A stretch of 13,973 nt of DNA from Cupriavidus sp. (GTDB lineage Bacteria > Pseudomonadota > Gammaproteobacteria > Burkholderiales > Burkholderiaceae): contig JABFVP010000575.1 in assembly GCA_013362725.1 (NCBI GenBank), positions 1 to 13,973 on the forward strand. The letters run 5' to 3'. Under the pieces are notes generated by a model. That model was not told the DNA's origin. It searched no databases and saw only the letters and a list, made by a program, of their open reading frames with translations. Of the stretch, positions 12,804 through 13,973 are shown one piece after another (within the stretch, counting starts at the first letter, position 1; every line of letters starts with the position of its first letter). The translations under genes and the position numbers were made by a program.

Positions 12804-12993
12804 TAGCGTTTGCGGTTTTGCAGGCGGGCGCGGAACTCGGCAGCGAACTCTTCAACCCGCGCGCTTCGCCGCTGTTGAGCCCTTCCACGATGAGTTCATA
12901 CAGACGACGTTCCGCCTCGTTCTGCGGACCAACAGCATCGGCAGCATGCGGCAACAGGTACTTCTGCGAGGAGGGAGGAGTCAAGCGAGCCAT
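12804..12993 (-). pseudogene. Frameshifted antitoxin remnant paired with the ParE-like toxin
   Basis: Reading the minus strand from the ATG at 12993 gives MARLTPPSSQ..., then NEAERRLYELIVEGLNSGEA, which resembles the C-terminal toxin-binding part of ParD-type antitoxins. The frame then breaks at a GCGCGC tract near 12858-12864. Shifting frame by two bases recovers RVEEFAAEFRARLQNRKR and a stop at 12804-12806, 4 nt before the toxin GTG. The N-terminal ribbon-helix-helix is also not recognisable, so the gene seems damaged twice. The original frame instead runs on into the toxin start and ends at 12784. An in-frame ATG at 13041 is a possible earlier start. Confidence 0.6.
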
Positions 12994-13107
12994 ACCGCAT
13001 TCTGCCAAGGGTATCCTCCGGCTAGTCACCATCTTCCTCATCCAGAGCCTGCTGCTGCACTTCCGGGGGCGAGTGCCGTGGCATCACCGTCCACTGGCCG
13101 CGGCTAG

Positions 13108-13360
13108 GCCCTGACCGAGCGCATTGCCAAGTTCACTCCGGCTTTGTTCTGGGTCGGGCTTGCCGGACCGGCAGGCATGCCGCCGGAAGTCATGCAGCGC
13201 CTGAATGCGTCGGTCAACAAGGCACTGGCCAGGCCTGAGGTGCGCGAGCGCTTCCTTAGGCATGGGTATGGAGGTCGCGCCCAATGGGGTAGAGGCGCAG
13301 CAACAGTTCGTGCGCGCGAGTTGCAAAGCTGGGCGACACGGATGAAGGAGGCGAATATCT
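13108..13360 (+). pseudogene. C-terminal fragment of a Bug/TctC receptor, frameshifted
   Basis: After an in-frame TAG at 13105-13107, the plus strand reads IAKFTPALFWVGLAGPAGMP and MQRLNASVNKALARPEVRER, the usual end of Bug proteins. The match then jumps frame near 13264, in a G run (GMEVAPNGVEAQQQFVR). It jumps again in a GCGCGC tract near 13311-13318 (ELQSWATRMKEANI). No start or signal peptide remains. It joins directly to the opposite-strand Bug fragment at about 13359. Confidence 0.75.
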
Positions 13361-13469
13361 CAACGACGACGGTTGTCCCCAGGTCCTTGCGCAGCTCTTC
13401 CGCCAGGATGCGCGCGCTGGTATCCGTGGCGCTGCCGGCCGAGAACGCCGCAACAATCTTGATGGGCTT
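13359..13469 (-). pseudogene. N-terminal fragment of a Bug/TctC receptor on the opposite strand
   Basis: The minus strand encodes KPIKIVAAFSAGSATDTSAR followed by ILAEELRKDLGTTVVVE, the conserved start of a mature Bug domain (compare KPIRMVVTFPAGGGTD in the intact Bug protein at 10135-11127). Similarity stops at both ends: the signal peptide and start are missing to the right (junction near 13470), and the NRPG segment that should follow VVVE is missing to the left (junction near 13359). With the fragment at 13108-13360 it suggests an inversion plus deletions. Confidence 0.75.
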
Positions 13470-13475
13470 GTTGCC

Positions 13476-13826
13476 CTTGCCCGCGAGCTTGCCGACCAGC
13501 CGTTCATCATCCCGCAGTTCGCCGACGAGGAAGGGTTCGGCTTCGCATTGACCGCGCTGGGAAAGGCGGGCGGATTTACGCCACGCCTCGAGTATCGCGT
13601 CCAGGATTTCATTTCGGCCGCCAGCCTTGCCTCGGCGGGGTACGGGGTCGCGATCGTGCCGGAGTCGATGCAGAATTTCTCTCAGCCTGGGGTCTTCTAC
13701 AAGCCGGTCGCGGATTTCCGCCTGCCAGTGCATCTCGCGCTGGCCTATCGCCGGCGCGAGATGTCCCCCGCGGTAAGGGCTTTCGTCAAGCAAGCCGTTG
13801 ACGCGAGCATGGCGGCAAAGAGCTGA
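13476..13826 (+). pseudogene. C-terminal half of a LysR-type regulator
   Basis: The frame ending at the TGA 13824-13826 reads LARELADQPFIIPQ, then FGFALTALGKAGGFTPRLEY, RVQDFISAASLASAGYGVAI, VPESMQNFSQPGVFY and the end SPAVRAFVKQA. This is the second half of a LysR co-inducer-binding domain, about 115 of the usual 300 residues. The DNA-binding half and promoter are gone. LysR genes often lie divergent to a Bug gene in this group. Here the two truncated ends meet head to head at about 13470, as expected if one deletion removed both 5' ends and the shared promoter. Confidence 0.8.
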
Positions 13827-13838
13827 GCGCCGGCCGCC

Positions 13839-13973
13839 CTAGCCGACAAAGCCCGAAAACGCACGCAGGTCCACATTCCCGCCCGACACGATGATGCCCA
13901 CGCGCTTGCCCTTCACATCGAGCTTGCCATGCAGCACCGCGGCCGCGGCCAGGCAGCCGTTGGGCTCGGCGAT
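13839..13973 (-). CDS. PLP-dependent serine/threonine dehydratase, C-terminal 44 residues, cut by the right edge
   Basis: The minus strand reads IAEPNGCLAAAAVLHGKLD, then VKGKRVGIIVSGGNVDLRAF and SGFVG before a TAG at 13839-13841. The EPxG...AAA pattern followed by VGIIVSGGNVDL is the C-terminal end of fold-type II PLP enzymes such as threonine dehydratase or serine/threonine ammonia-lyase, where the SGGN loop lies near the cofactor. Most of the gene, including the catalytic lysine, is outside the window, so the substrate cannot be settled. It converges on the LysR remnant with 12 nt between stops. Confidence 0.8.
   Translation of the reverse strand: MAEPNGCLAAAAVLHGKLDVKGKRVGIIVSGGNVDLRAFSGFVG

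Noticed and set aside
13084..13793. Minus-strand frames covering the right-hand decayed zone as intact genes
   Set aside because: The only protein-like part is the short Bug N-terminal segment; the rest is antisense to the LysR and Bug fragments.
1..13973. CRISPR arrays, tRNA or rRNA genes, insertion sequences
   Set aside because: No regular repeat-spacer pattern, no RNA gene sequence and no transposase or terminal inverted repeats were recognised by eye on either strand.

Overview
The window looks like a chromosomal segment from a high-GC betaproteobacterium of the Burkholderiales, most likely Cupriavidus or Ralstonia. The signs are strong G/C bias at third codon positions, an AcnB-type aconitase beside a fliLMNOPQR operon, and intact plus decayed Bug (TctC-family) receptor genes, which are greatly expanded in this order. 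The genus is an inference from gene content and protein style.

Layout. (1) 1-1350, minus strand: N-terminal half of acnB, cut by the left edge. Its promoter region holds a perfect 12-bp palindrome between the -35 and -10 boxes. (2) 1811-6285, plus strand: compact flagellar operon fliL-fliM-fliN-fliO-fliP-fliQ-fliR, covering the stator-associated protein, C-ring switch proteins and export gate, with hairpins in the fliP/fliQ and fliQ/fliR gaps. (3) 6311-11127: an accessory metabolic module. It holds a NadC-type quinolinate phosphoribosyltransferase; a convergent MarR-family regulator; a 601-aa fusion of PhnN (ribose 1,5-bisphosphate phosphokinase) with an archaeal-type AMP phosphorylase; and a Bug-family periplasmic binding protein behind the fusion. 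(4) 11155-12384, minus strand: RtcB RNA ligase. (5) 12509-13841: a decayed zone with a ParE-like toxin, a frameshifted antitoxin, a scrambled pair of Bug fragments and the C-terminal half of a LysR regulator. (6) 13839-13973, minus strand: C-terminal end of a PLP-dependent serine/threonine dehydratase, cut by the right edge.

The most interesting part is module (3). The nadC-like gene and the fusion gene lie 1.9 kb apart with a regulator gene between them, yet they share an almost identical control region: an imperfect palindrome of the form TTAGACRTCGAA, 6 nt, TTGACA, 16 nt, TAGYAT, then an inverted copy of the palindrome near the transcription start. In the fusion, the phosphorylase domain would turn a nucleoside monophosphate plus phosphate into base plus ribose 1,5-bisphosphate. 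The PhnN domain would phosphorylate that product to PRPP, which is the co-substrate of NadC. The sequence therefore suggests a co-regulated route that recycles nucleotide ribose into PRPP for making nicotinate mononucleotide from a pyridine dicarboxylate. The Bug protein may capture the imported acid, and the MarR protein may sense it. The domain assignments and shared operators are directly visible; the integrated pathway, the ligand and the link to this MarR protein are inferences.
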